From: Calliphora vicina | Taxonomy: Eukaryota; Arthropoda; Insecta; Diptera; Calliphoridae | Length of the DNA stretch: 64,000 nt | Assembly (NCBI RefSeq): GCF_958450345.1 | Contig: NC_088780.1 | Location: forward strand, 64,875,533-64,939,532 | Reading direction: 5' to 3' | Part shown: positions 23,217 through 35,264 of the stretch, in pieces | Layout of the letters: each line of letters starts with the position of its first letter | Position numbering within the stretch: position 1 is the first letter of the stretch | Notes under the pieces: model-generated | Told to the model about the DNA's origin: nothing | The model's input: only the letters and a program-made list of their open reading frames with translations | Database searches by the model: none | Made by a program: the position numbers and the translations under genes

Positions 23217-25357
23217 CAGCGTTGCCGCTTTGGTCCAATTGGATCAAAATTTTTAGTTTCGAGTTAACAAATTGACTTTTGGTATACATAAGTATTGTTA
23301 TGAACAAAATAATAAAAATCATAACAAAAAGACTATGTTAAGCCAATATAATAAAATTATTTGTAAAATTGTCTTAAATATTTATTTTAGTCAGGTAAAT
23401 GTGCGTATTTAGTAATGTTCAGTTGAAAAAATGCCAAAGGGATCGAAAACATTTCTTTTTGAATAATATATTTTTATAGTATATACTGAGTAAATGATCA
23501 AAAATATTTTTCTTTTAAAATTTCAATAATTTATTTTCGTGCGTGATTTTCGGAAATGGCCCTCATATGGGAACTTTTACCAATTATGGTCCGATCGCCA
23601 TGAAATTATGTGGTGTGATTTATTTCTATATGAAACCTCTTTCTGTTAAACTTTATTTCACAACCAATATTGTACGAGATTTATGCTCTTTAAAGTGATT
23701 TTCGGAAATTGGCCTTATATGGAAGCTATAATAAATTATGATCCACACAAAACTCTTAGGTGTGATTTATTTGTAAATTAAAATTTTTGTTAATATCTAT
23801 ATAAATCAAGCAGTTATGACCGATAAAGCATTTTTAGCTTCAATTTTTAGCGTGTTAAAACATTGATAAAAGTCTAAAATGATGAGTATATATCCAACAC
23901 TAACATCATGTTAGTGTTAATGTTAAACATTTCATGCCAGTTGTAGATTTAGTGTTAAAAATAGTAAGAGCCTGTGACACCAGGTGGTTGTCAATTGAAA
24001 CAGCTGTAAATCGTATAGAAACTCAATGGCTGGAGCTAAAAACCCATTTTGAAATTGTTGCCTCTTCCGAATCTTGTCATCAAGCTAAAATTTTAAAGAG
24101 TTATATACAGATAAAAATTTATTGTATTTAAAATTTTTAAAGCCTTTATTATCAGATATGCAAAAAGTAAATAAAATGTTTGAAAGTAATGACGCCGATC
24201 CAACACTCTTATTCTCAAAATTACACATTCTTTTAAAAATCTTTCATCTCAAACAATTTTAAAATCTGAATATTTTGATCCTTTTACTTCATCTTTAGAA
24301 AATTTTTATATACCTACGCCATATTTTAATTATGATTTTGAAAATTTTTTGAAATCAATAACATATAAATTCTGAAACTGAAAAAGAAATTAGAATATGT
24401 AGAAATTTCATACCAGAGTTAATGTTAACTAAGGCAAAGATTAACCAAAAATTTGTTAAGTTTAAATTATTAACTTTTTTGCTGTTGACAATAGTTTGAA
24501 AGTAAATTATATGAAAATTTTAAAGAAAAAATTATAAATTTTTCAAATGATCACATTACAACTTTAGAATTACAATGGCAAAAATTAACTTCATACGAGT
24601 GGCAAAATCAGAAGAAAACTATTGAGTTTTGGATACAAGTTTATGAATGTTTATGAATGAAAATCCCTTCAAGGAATTGTCCAATTTTGTTATGAAATTT
24701 TTAGTTTTGCCATTTAGTAATGCAGAAGTTGAACGTGTATTTAGCGGAATGAATCTTTTAAAAAATAAAATAAGAAATAGAATGATATTAAATACAATGA
24801 ATTCACTAAAGAATTAATCCAAAAATGTGATACAAATATGTATGTATATAACAGAGCCCTCAGAAAGTGAAGAATCCACTTTTGATGAAGTATTTAATAT
24901 GTAGCCAAAAGTTATTATTTTTGTTAAAACTAATTTATTTGTTTTTTTTTTAGTTTTATGACATTTTAGAACATATAAAATGCATAAAATGTTGCATGAA
25001 TTAATGGTCGCTTTTGTCCAAAATTATTTTATGTATTTATATATGATGACATATCTATTTACATATAATATGTATAAAGACTGAAAAATATATAGTTTTA
25101 ATTTTTGTTTTATAATTTTAATTTACGATTCTTGAAGAGAATAAATAATTTGTTTTGTTTTTGAGTTCGATGTTGTTTTATTTATATAATCAAACATAAT
25201 TTGTAGAAACAACGGTACAAATAGTGAAGAATTTCTTCATAACATTATTAAAAAAAATTTTAGCATTTTTTTGGCATTTAAAAATCCATTTAGCATTTTT
25301 TTAGCATTATTTTGAATAGGATTTAGCTGCAAAAATTTTTGAGACCTGGTTACACTG
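23217..25357 (+). mobile_element. hAT2: old hAT element with transposase relic
   Basis: Left terminus CAGCGTTGCC and right terminus the complement of CAGTGTAACC, with further subterminal similarity (a run of 'aaaattttt'). The flanks tttataag and tttatttg agree at 6 of 8 positions, as an old duplication would. It encloses a hAT transposase relic (23880-24910). Confidence 0.6.
23880..24910 (+). pseudogene. hAT transposase pseudogene
   Basis: The plus-strand reading at 23934-24131 gives 'VRACDTRWLSIETAVNRIET' and 'QWLELKTHFEIV', typical of the RNase-H/insertion-domain region of hAT transposases. At about 24705-24815 the frame gives 'LPFSNAEVERVFSGMNLLKN', the conserved C-terminal dimerisation (hATC) signature with its ERVFS core. 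Stops and frameshifts lie between. No N-terminal BED finger was found. Confidence 0.75.
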
Positions 25358-25655
25358 TTTATTTGGTTAGTTTTCACTGAGCAGTTGTAGTGTAAATACA
25401 TATGATTGTGCGGTTTCATGATTTTCTTCATGTTGTTGGTATATGAAGAGTTTAGCATGAGTAAAGACGTATATATTTATAAATACATTTGTTTGTTTGT
25501 TGTTTTTTTTTTCAATACACAAACCTCATCACTGTAGGTCTTGTATTTAGTATTTATATTAAGGTATACTTTGGTGAAGGATATATAAGATTCGGCACAG
25601 CCGAATATAGCTCTGTTATTTGTTAATTTTGTTTTTTATAAATACATATAAACTT
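25358..25655. repeat. Intergenic DNA with a mini-me end
   Basis: The stretch at 25561-25620 contains 'tggtgaaggatatataagat' and 'tcggcacagccgaatatagc', the inverted 5' end of a mini-me-like element. The remainder is AT-rich with no recognised feature. Confidence 0.5.
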
Positions 25656-25755
25656 ATGGGGACAAAATTGGGGATTTCAATTTTGAAATGGGGATTTTTT
25701 GGGGACATCGACTTTCAAATTGGGGACATGAGGTAAACTTTGTCTGGCAACACTG
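25656..25755. repeat. hAT1-type right end, solo fragment
   Basis: Near-identical to the right end of hAT1 (8125-8221), with 'gggacaaaattggggatttc' and the terminus 'tctggcaacactg'. No matching left end was identified. Confidence 0.65.
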
Positions 25756-26423
25756 ACTGTGATCACGTTTTGTCTATATTAATCAAAATAACAATTATGT
25801 TAAGAAGAATACATTATGTATTATTTTCATTCTTAAATCTGTTCTTATTGTTAACCAAAAACTAATATTTGCTGATTAAAAAACGTTTGTTAAACAACAT
25901 AGAAAAATAACGGAATTAAGCAAAAGCAACAAAATTTTAAAAGAACTAACTATCTAATTGAAATGTTACAAACATTTTATTTTATACACTGTGTTGGAGA
26001 TATGTATGTATATACAATTATGCGCCTAAAAATATGCAGTAACTGTTGTTACCAGTGAATGTTGAAAAATATAAAAGAACGACATTTAACAGTTTGTTGA
26101 AATACGTAAAAGAACGACATTAAAAGTACTTGTTACTTTCTCCATTTGTTACCAGTGATTTTTTAAAAATGTTACAATTGAATGTTGAATAATATAAAAG
26201 AACGACATTTAACAGTATGTTGAAAAATGTGAAATAACGACTTAAATATACCAATTTGATTTTCGTGAATAACATGGAACCACTGAACAAGTTAATCGAT
26301 TGAAAACAAAAAATACTGCTGTACTATATTTTTGGACATCGCCCAGGCCTTCGATGGCATAGGGGGTTAATTCATTTTTCCTGTTTTAAATAAACATTTT
26401 CTTATACAAAAAAATATTTTTAG
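25756..26423. repeat. AT-rich DNA with imperfect tandem repeats
   Basis: About 26050-26240 carries several imperfect copies of 'aatgttgaaaaatataaaag' plus 'aacgacatttaacag', and a duplicated 'gttaccagtgaatgtt'-like segment. No gene is seen. Confidence 0.5.
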
Positions 26424-26960
26424 CAGAGACCGTAAATAACGGTTATCCAGAAAATTTGAAATCAAAAAATCACTACGTTAGAGTCAACGGACACATATAC
26501 TCTTATATACCAATAGATTCGTATTGACGTGATCTTTCAGAATCTATGGTGATATTAAAAAAATATTCCCAACTCCAAAGTTAACAGTTATTTTTCAACG
26601 TAAAAATAAAAGTTCCGATGAAACTGTTAAAAAAAAGAGTTTTAAATATCCGTCAGAAATAAAAGTCTTTTGAGGACTTTGTTATTGATTGATTCCTATT
26701 ATTAAATCGTTTTTGTTTTTTCGTATCTCTTTATTATTTATTAAATTGCAATGCAAGGTGCTTACAAATAGTAATGATCTGACCAACGACAAGCAATTTA
26801 CATAAAATGAGTTTTATTTTCTGACGGAAAAAATAAAAGTCCTCAAATGACTTTTATTTTATGACGGAAAAAATAAAAGTCCTCAAATGAGTTTTTTTTC
26901 TGACGGAAAAAATAAAAGTTCAGCTAGTATCGAAAAAATAAATGGATATAATAGAATTAA
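26424..26960. mobile_element. Family L fragment (L1), hAT-like left end and tandem repeats
   Basis: It begins CAGAGACCGTAAATAACGG, like L2 (CAGAGACCGTAACG at 58163) and L3 (63899). Downstream are tandem copies of 'ttctgacggaaaaaataaaa' with 'gtcctcaaatga' (about 26808-26935), similar in style to the A/T-rich repeats of L2. No right end or duplication was found. Confidence 0.45.
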
Positions 26961-27466
26961 TAATAATTAACTTAGAAAGAAACTTATTGTCAAAAATGAA
27001 TGTACATTTAAAACTAAAAATTTATTTTTCAAAAATAAGACAAAAAAGTTTTCAGTTGAGTTTTAGGCATATGAAAAATTATATTATGCAATGAAATTTT
27101 TGTTTACAAATATTCCTTTATAATATTTTACACTTATTTATGTATATTAGAGTGTACCACCTTACAAGTAAAAACAAAAGTGCGCCGCGGCGCCCCCCCC
27201 CCTAATATAATGTATTTCTGCAAGGCAGTACAGACATTTTTTTTTATTTTTTTTTGCCGAATGTAGGGGTCACTTTTTTACAATTTTCGTTATATCTTTG
27301 GTATTTACGGTCGGATCTTAAAGTATGATATATCAATGTTTTTGTCTCACAAGAATGAGCTCACAAGAAATCATTAAACTTTTGCTAACGAAGTAATTCG
27401 ATAACTCCTTCAGAATGTTAAAGTGATTTTCGGAAGTGGTCCTTATATGGAAACTATGACTAATTA

Positions 27467-29396
27467 CACTGTCCAACAAATTGAGACTTTTTGATTGGAA
27501 CAGAATAAGGACCCTATACTTCTGAAAGGGCATGTTGAGTAGATAATTTTTGTAGAATAAACATATAGCCCAGCTGGTCAGAATTTTTTTTACAGTGGGT
27601 CAAAGTTTTAATTTTTGATCGAAGGTAGCATTATACTAACTGAAAAAACTGTTGTAAGTTAATATCTGAGAGAATTCTTATTCTCAGAGTTATATTGTGG
27701 AATTTTATGAGGATTATTTTTGTGGAAGATCTTAACCCCCTATCTCCTCTCTTTAGGGATCAATTTAACCTCTTTTTCGAGAAAACCGAAAAAAGTTCTT
27801 TCAAAAAGGACATTTAAGGATTCAAATATTCTACGAAAATGCTTGCCTTAAAATTTCAGTGGGGGTCACCAAAAATACAAAAATAAAGCCTTTACGCTTA
27901 ATTACCAAAATTACACGCCATATCGGGTCTCACATTTTTTAAAAATATCTCCAAAAATCGAAATATGATCCGAATGAGTTGAAATTTAAAATATAAAACA
28001 GAAGATCTACAAAAAATATATATACAGTGGTGGCCACCAATTTAAGACAAATACTTGAATTTTTTTCATCAACTGAATTTTAAGTGCGATAGAGCCAAAA
28101 TAAAAGGACCTCTAAGGGTATGAAATTTATTATCAATGTTTCTAGTTTCTGAAAAATGTTTGGAAAAATCGGTAAAACATATATAGACAAAGATATGTAG
28201 AAATACGTTGACCCACCTCAGCGAACATCCGCTGTTAATAACATGATATGACCGAAACTAATGGAACTAAAAATACGAAATTTGGTCCGAATATTTTATA
28301 ATAATAAAATTATAATGATATAAATGCGAGAAAATATGTTTATTTAAAAAATTTTTTTTTGTTCAAGTTGTAGAAAAATTGTATGTGTTCGTGGTGAATA
28401 TGTATGAATTGACACAGTCGAATAAAACACACTTGTGTGTTAAAACAGTCCACATATTTGTGGAAATATTTGAAAAAATAATTGACAATTACATGGAATT
28501 TCCTGGCCACCACTGTACATATGTAAATTATCACTGTTAGGCCAAGAGTTATTTAGGTCTATTTTTTTTAATTGTTCGATCTTTTTTTTAGTTTTTTTGA
28601 TATGTCGGGCCTACGGTGGGTCGAAATTGTTTTTTAAAATATCACCAATATTTGCGATGAAATTTCAAATACTATAAAAATAACTTGCTAACAGTTATGT
28701 CGTCCCTATAAAAAGTTACACGCATCCAAAGTTGGAACATGTAAAAATGGCCGCATATCTAAAAAACTATAAAAAGATCGAACAAATTAAAAAAAAAATA
28801 GACCTAAATAACTCTTGACCTAAAAGTGATTATTTACATATGTATATATTTTTTATAGATCTTCTCTAGGACTATTTATATTTTAAATATCATCTCATTC
28901 GGATCATAAATAGATTTTTTGTGATTTTTTAAAAATATGTGAGACCCAAGGTGGCGTGTAATTTTGCTAATTAAGCTTAAAAACCTTTATTTACAACTTT
29001 GGTATATTTGGTGACTCCCACTGAAATTTTCTGGCAAAAATTTTCGTGGAATATTTGAATTCTTAAATGTCCTTTTTGAAAGGACTCTTTTTAATTTTCT
29101 CAAAAAAGGGTAAAATTTACCCCTAAAGAGAGGAGCTAGAGGGTTAAGATCTTCCACAAAAATTATCCCCATAAAATTCCATAATATTACTCTTACCATA
29201 AGAATTCTATCAGATATCAACTTACAAGATTTTTTTCAGTTAGTATAATGCTCCCTTCGATCAATAAATTAAAACTTTGACCCAGTGTAAAAAATAATTC
29301 AGACCAGCCTGACTATAGCTTTATTTTACAAAAATTATGTACTCAACATGCCCTTTCAGAATTATAGGGTCGTTCCAAAAATGCTGTTGGACAGTG
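27467..29396. mobile_element. Palindromic element V with CACTGTCC ends
   Basis: The ends are CACTGTCCAACA and its complement TGTTGGACAGTG, with a TTA duplication (27464-27466 and 29397-29399). After removing MITE U2, the arms (about 700 bp each) are long diverged inverted repeats, for example 'gaaagggcatgttgagtaga' against 'gtactcaacatgccctttca'. The CACTG terminus with a 3-bp duplication recalls CACTA-type elements. No coding sequence is seen. Confidence 0.75.
28025..28515. mobile_element. MITE U2: Tc1/mariner-type, in palindrome V
   Basis: Starts CAGTGGTGGCCACCAATTTA, ends 'tcctggccaccactg', flanked by TA (28023-28024 and 28516-28517). It is the reverse orientation of U1 with small deletions. 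Removing it restores the left arm of V ('aatatatata' joined to 'catatgtaaat'), which matches the right arm near 28835. Confidence 0.88.
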
Positions 29397-29490
29397 TTAT
29401 GGACCGATCGTTACAAAATTTGGTGGTGCGAGTTCGGCTTACATAAAACATATTTGTGCCGAATTTCGTTTGGAAATCTATTATATATAT

Positions 29491-30073
29491 TGTTACGAAA
29501 TTGTATTTGAATTCAAATATAACGATTTTAAGGGATGATTTAAAAGTAGCATAATGCTTTCAAATAACAGTGCTGTAATAGCAAACTGTAACATATCTGT
29601 GTGCATTATTAAATAAAAGCGTTCATTTGATTTGATCGTAAGTTGGCAACGCTGTATTCGAATTCGAACATTCAGTTAAAGAACATTGTAGAAAGTACAC
29701 CACAGATGGCGTATGTATTAGTAAGATCTAGAATATTCGAGTGCAGATGGCAGTCTTAAAAATAGTGGCAGAGGTTGCAGTCGTGAGTCAGTTTATCAGA
29801 GATGTTTTTCGAATAAACATCAACTGAGTGCCTTAAAGTGTGTTGTGTTTTTCAAGTAAATTCGTGTACATTATAAATTGTGTCTGTATTTCTGAGAATT
29901 TATAAACGTGTATAAAAAACATTGAGTGGCTATTTCATTCTGCGGTTGTTGTACATTTTGAATAAATAATGAGTTGTTACAATTTTTAAACTACGGCTTT
30001 TATTTGCAATCAAAAGTATCCGGTTTATTTAAAGGAAATAAACCAAACGTTTTGAAAAGGTTAAAACGTAACA
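29491..30073 (+). repeat. 5' LTR of Ty3/gypsy copy 1
   Basis: Starts TGTTACGAAATTG and ends AAAACGTAACA, with TG...CA termini inside a short TGTTACG/CGTAACA inverted repeat. More diverged from copy 2's LTRs than those are from each other. Confidence 0.92.
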
Positions 30074-30106
30074 ATTGGTGTCAGAAGTGGGATTGCAAAT
30101 TAATAA

Positions 30107-31104
30107 TCATGATGTTTGAAGAACTGAAAGTTGAACAACTCAAGAAAGAATTGAGTAAGTTGGAGCTACCAACAGCAGGTAACAAGGCAGAATTGCAAAA
30201 AAGGCTAACATATGAATTCAAGCGGCGTGATATTGACATCGGTACTTAAGAATTTGAGTACAAAGAATAAGCTGGAATATGTACCCGTTCAACAACGAGC
30301 AACATGGACTTAAACACAATGTTTGCCGCCATGATGGAGAAATTGAACGAAAATTCTAGAACCATCCAAGAAACTTCTAAAGCTACGGACGAGAAACTTC
30401 AAGAACTTTGTGTGGTTATAAACAGCAGAGTAGATAACCTTGAAATGCAAGTATCCAAATTTGACAAAAAGGTGTCCGAATTATAGAATGGCCTAGAAAA
30501 ACAATCCCAAGATGTTGATAATAAATTTCTCGATCTGGAAATGAAAATTAATAATCTTCAATGCCAAGATGGACCGGTGCGAATTATTTCAGAAACATCG
30601 AGTAGAATAAAGGCTCCTAGTTTTGATGGCAGCACACCATTTAATGTTTTCAAGTTCCAGTTTGATACAGTTGCCAAGAGAAATGTATGGAGTAATGAAG
30701 AAAGAGCTATAGAATTGATTTTGGCCTTGAAAGGGAACGCAGCAATAGTTCTTGAAAGCGTACCAGTAAGTAACAGAAATAGCTATGATGACATAATGGA
30801 TGCTCTACAACGTAAGTATGGTGGAGAACACATGAAAGAAATATACCGAATGGAATTGCGTGGTAGAGTACAAAAACCTAATGAGACGCTACAAGACTTT
30901 GCGGCAGAAATCGAACGTTTGATGCAGCTTACATATCCAGACGAAAACCATCCGTTATTGGACCATTTCAAGATTGAGGCATTTGTGAATGGGCTTCGTG
31001 ACCCTGATGTAAAACATGCGGTTTATGCCACACGGAAGTCAACATTTGCGGAAACCGTTTCATTCGCGTTGGCACAAGAAACAGGAAAATTAATGGCATC
31101 ATAG
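30107..31104 (+). pseudogene. gag pseudogene, copy 1
   Basis: The N-terminal SAP-like segment (LKVEQLKKELSKLELPTAG) is followed by an in-frame stop near 30247, a shortened coiled-coil region and another stop at 30484. The capsid-like part (30541-31104) is still open and matches copy 2 closely. The frame ends where a deletion joins gag to the middle of the protease region, removing the CCHC knuckle. A stop sits at that join. Confidence 0.85.
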
Positions 31105-34100
31105 TCTATCGTCAAGCCCGATTTAGTCAAAAACACAATTGAACCCTTACGTGGGGTAAGTCTGCGCACAGCTACTGGGGATCCAGCCACTGTCTATGGT
31201 AAAGTAAATGTGAAAGTAACCATTGCCAATGTTAGCGTTAATCATGTATTTATTGTTGCCGATATTGTGGACGAAGTAATCATTGGTGCTGATTTCATGA
31301 TTAGTCATGGCATTACTTTGGATATGGGACAAAAGGTTATGATTTGGCGAAATGTGGAAATACCCCTTGACGTCGGATATGAAAATAGGACTCAAGTGAG
31401 AAGGCAAGTTACCGTCGATCATCAGAAACTGCCACCACAGTCAGAAACTTTAGTGTGGGCTCGTATGGAGGGAGATTGTGAGGACAACAGTTTGTGGGTG
31501 GTAGAACCAATGGAAATAAAATGTGATCTTATAACAGCAAAAGCCCTCGTTAAGCCCTGCAACAACAGAATAGTTCCGGTAAGAGTGCTTAACCTGTCTA
31601 GCTCTGAAAAAGTCGTTAAGCCAAATTCCGAAATAGGTCGATGCACTTCAGCAGAGGCAGTAATCAATTGCGAGAAAAACCCGGAACCTGCCAATAAATC
31701 CACCAAGGAACACGAGCTATTAGCGGAATATGTGGGGAAATGGGTAGGAGGATTAGCGCCGCCTGATAGAAATAAGGCCAAACAGCTTCTGAAGAAACAT
31801 ACATACCTCGGTCTTCTCCTTAAAAAGTCAAAGCCAAGGTAGAACGGCAATTGTAAAGCATCAAATAAATACTGGCGAAGCGAGGCCCATAAAGCAGGCG
31901 CCCAGAAGCATTCCTCTAGCAAAACGAAGTGAGGTGAGGGAATTGGTTAACGAAATGGAGCGGGATGGAGTAATCGAACCATCTTCAAGTCCTTGGAGCT
32001 CGCCTGTTGTGTTAGTTAAAAAGAAAGACGGCAGCACTAGGTTTTGCGTCGATTATAGAAAGCTGAACGACGTTACCAAAAAAGACAGCTACCCGCTACC
32101 AAGAATTGACGACACCCTGGACACATTAGCTGTAACAAAATGGTTCTACACATTGGACTTGCAAAGTGGTTATTGGCAGGTAGAGATTGCAGAAAAAGAC
32201 AAAGAGAAAACTGCGTTTAGTGCCAGTGATGGATTATGGCAGTTTAATGTGATGCCCTTTGGACTCTGCAATGCTCCAGCCACATTCGAGCGTTTAATGG
32301 AACATGTGTTGAAAGGACTTCACTGGAAGACATGCTTGGTGTACCTCGATGACATAATTGTCATGGGGAAGTCTTTCGATGAACACTTGAAAAACCTTGA
32401 AGAAGTCCTTAAACGAATAGCAGCGGCTGGACTAAAACTTAGCGTAAAGAAATGTGCATTGTTCCAGAAAGAAGTTAAGTATTTAGGGCATCGCGTAACA
32501 GCAGACGGCATATCAACAGATGAGGATAAAATACGAGCCGTAAAGGACTGGCCTCGTCCCAGAAATCTTCACGAATTGCGCAGTTTTCTAGGTCTTTGCA
32601 CGTACTACCGACGATTTGTACCGAATTTTGCCAGTGTTGCCACAAGCCTACATGAGCTAACGCAGAAGTCGCGAGCGTTCCTGTGGAGTGAATCTCAAGA
32701 ACAGGCATTCCTTCAGTTAAAGGAATTGTTGTGTACAGCACCAATTTTGGCATATCCCATCCCAGGGGCGAAGTTTGTGCTAGACAGCGATGCGAGTGGA
32801 TACGGAATAGGCGGTGTGCTTTCGCAGGTGATCAACGGGGCGGAAAAGGTCATAGGCTACTACATCCGAATACTTTCCAAGCCTGAGAGAAATTACTGCG
32901 TAACACGACGTGAACTCTTGGCAGTATTAGAGTGTGTGAAGCATTTCCACAAGTATTTGTATGGTCAGCACTTCCAACTGAGAACCGATCATTCTGCCCT
33001 CAGGTGGTTGTTGCAATTTAAACAACCTGAAGGGCAACTGGCTCGTTGGATTGAGCGGCTTCAGAGCTATGACTTTAACATCGAACACCGGAAGGGTTTG
33101 AAACACGGCAATGCGGACGCGCTCTCAAGACGGCCTTGTAACCTGGAATGCAAGCATTGCGCTAAAGCCGAGGAAAAGGAATGTGTCATTGACGTTCGAC
33201 TAATGCATATAGAGTCCAGTGCAGATTGCTCTGCATTGCAGAGAAATGACCCCATACTATCAAAAATAATATCGGCAAAAGAAGAAGGCAGAAGGCAAGC
33301 CCGCAATGAAATATGGGCCGAAAGTACACTGATGAAATCATATTGGGCCCTATGGAATAGTCTACAATTGTTAAATGGCTGCTTATACCGCATATGGGAA
33401 AGCGCTGGTCATCTTGGTGTGACATATTGGTGTGACAAAAACCTTAGAGAAGCTAAAACAACGTTTTTATTGGGTGGGTTGTCAGCAAGCAGTAGCCGCT
33501 TGGGTAGCCAATTGTCCACAATGCATAGCAACGAAGGGCCCAGTAAGAAGAAGTCGTGGACAACTTCAGCAGTACAACTCAGGTGCGCCATTCGAGCGGA
33601 TTGCGATGGATGTAGCAGGCCCTTTCCCTATCAGTGATGCTGGAAACCGTTACGTTCTAGTGGTTATCGATTATTTCAGCAAATGGCCAGAGGTATATGC
33701 AATACCCAATCAGGAAGCTAAAACGGTTATAAGCGTATTTGTGAACAACTGGGTGTGTCGCTATGGTGTTCCACTGGAGTTGTACTCGGATCAGGGTAGA
33801 AATTTTGAATCCGCCGTATTCAAGGAAATGTGCGATTTATACGGAATAAGAAAAACCAGAACAACGCCACTGCATCCTCAATCTGATGGCATGGTCGAAA
33901 GATTCAATCGCACCCTGGAGGAATATTTAAGAAAAGTGGTCAGTGTACACCAGAAGGACTGGGATGAACACATACCAAAATTTCTATTGGCATACAGGTC
34001 AGCTGTTCATGACTCGACCTCTCGAACACCTGCAAAAATTGTCTTCGGGACAGAACTCAAGTTGCCTGGCGATTTAGAATTCGGTATTAAGCCCTCATCA

Positions 34101-34460
34101 AATAATGAAAACACTTCCCAAGAGCAAGATAACCTTAACGAACTTCACGAATTCGTACGCAGACAAATAAAAATGACCAGCGACAAAATGAAAGTCAGAT
34201 ACGATCGAGCAGTGAATTCTGAGGGATTTAATGAAGGTCAACTTGTACTGCTGTATAACCCACAACGCAAGAAAGGACTGTCTCCCAAACTACAAACCCA
34301 TTGGGATGGACCATACAAGGTGATTAAGAAATTAAACGACGTGGTGTACAGAATACAGAAAGAAAAGAGCCCGAGATCTAAAATGAAGGTCGTACATCTA
34401 GAACGACTAGCTGCCTATGGTAGAAGTGAATCTATGCCTATTCTGGACGAACAGGCTTAA
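31105..34460 (+). pseudogene. pol pseudogene, copy 1 (RT, RNase H, integrase)
   Basis: The protease region lacks the DTG active site (deleted). A 4-bp duplication (cata) near 31800 shifts the frame. RT is then open from 31934: 'FCVDYRKLNDVTKKDSYPLP', 'MPFGLCNAPATFERLMEHVL' and 'LVYLDDIIVMG'. It runs into RNase H ('FVLDSDASGYGIGGVLSQ', 'RTDHSALRWLL'). A deletion and a short duplication near 33410-33435 shift the frame again. Integrase is open at 33432-34460 with the zinc Cys pair (CPQC), catalytic 'MDVAGPFP', 'YSDQGRNFES' and 'GMVERFNRTLEEYL', and a GPY/F-type end (WDGPYKVIKKL). The domain order RT-RH-INT is that of Ty3/gypsy. No env is seen. Confidence 0.92.
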
Positions 34461-34471
34461 GCGGGGGGCAG

Positions 34472-34693
34472 TGTTACGAAATTGTACTTGAATTCAAATA
34501 TAACGATTTTAAGGGCTGATTTAAAATTAAAAAACATTGATTGGCTATTTAATTCTGTGGTTGTTGTACATTTTGAATAAATAAAGAGTTGTTACAATTT
34601 TTAAACTACTAAACGGCTTTTATTTGCAATCAAAAGTATCCGGTTTATTTAATGGAAATAAACCAAACGTTTTGAAAAGGTTAAAACGTAACA
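34472..34693 (+). repeat. 3' LTR of copy 1, internally deleted
   Basis: Follows the polypurine tract 'aagcggggggcag' (34459-34471). It has both termini but lacks about 370 bp of the middle, including the promoter region. Confidence 0.9.
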
Positions 34694-34697
34694 ATAT

Positions 34698-34905
34698 TAT
34701 TAGAGCTTAACTATTTTCAGATAGGGCAATTATATGGGGGCTAGGAGAAATAATGGACCGATTCTAACAAAATTCAATAGTCTTCATCCTTGGAGCAATA
34801 GAAAAGCTTGTACCAAATTTTTTCGAATTATCTTTGACAAAAAGACACGATTTCGTTACATCATACTTATCCATCCGACGGCAAATGTAGATTTTTCTGT
34901 GGAGG
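34698..34905. repeat. Dispersed fly repeat within FB2
   Basis: 'gcttaactattttcagatag' and 'tatgggggctaggagaaata' match the relic at 7060-7110. It is the continuation of the sequence interrupted by copy 1. Confidence 0.5.
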
Positions 34906-35264
34906 TAATATCGAATTACTTCGTTAGCAAAAGTTTAATGATTTCTTGCGAGCTTCAATTTTCTGACATTACGGTGGTAGGAACAAAGATCTGGTAGATA
35001 AATATTAGAACGGGATACTTAAGGTCAATGGCCGTTAGAGCAAAACATTGGTCTACCCCAGACAAAAACATTGATATATTTAAGATCCGACTGTAAATTG
35101 CAAAGATATAAAAAAAAAAAAAAAAATGTGAAACTGTCTTGCAGAACTGCTTTTTATTAGGGGGTGTATGGCGAATTTTGTTTTTGAGGTACGGTCTAAT
35201 GTATATACTTAGACATTTTTGAAAAATAATTAATTTCTAAACCATTGTATATCGTTCTAAATAG

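Larger units (their letters stand above)
29491..34693 (+). mobile_element. Ty3/gypsy LTR retrotransposon, copy 1 (defective)
   Basis: Flanked by atat (29487-29490 and 34694-34697). The 5' LTR is 583 bp and the 3' LTR is cut to 222 bp by an internal deletion. Order: LTR, primer-binding site, gag, protease, RT, RNase H, integrase, polypurine tract, LTR. Compared with copy 2 it keeps RNase H and an open integrase core, but has lost the gag zinc knuckle and the protease active site and has frameshifts. It is inserted in FB2. Confidence 0.92.
27148..35198. mobile_element. FB2: 8-kb hAT-type foldback element containing other TEs
   Basis: The left end is TAGAGTGTACCACC and the complement of the right end is TAGACCGTACCTC. 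The duplication is atgtatat (27140-27147 and 35199-35206), the same 8-mer as FB1. The arms are inverted over about 27148-27415 and 34902-35198, for example 'aagtttaatgatttcttgcg' against its complement. Both FB1 and FB2 have a C-run close to the left end (27184-27191). Nested inside are palindrome V, MITE U2 and Ty3/gypsy copy 1. The right end lies 58 bp before a predicted host exon. Confidence 0.78.

Noticed and set aside
23934..24131. Considered as a single-copy host gene (zinc-finger/hAT-derived protein)
   Set aside because: Stops and frameshifts, plausible hAT ends and a decayed 8-bp duplication around it point to a transposon relic.
26041..26240. Possible CRISPR-like array because of repeated 'aaaagaacgacat'
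   Set aside because: Repeats are imperfect, irregularly spaced and AT-rich in a eukaryotic context, so they are ordinary tandem repeats.
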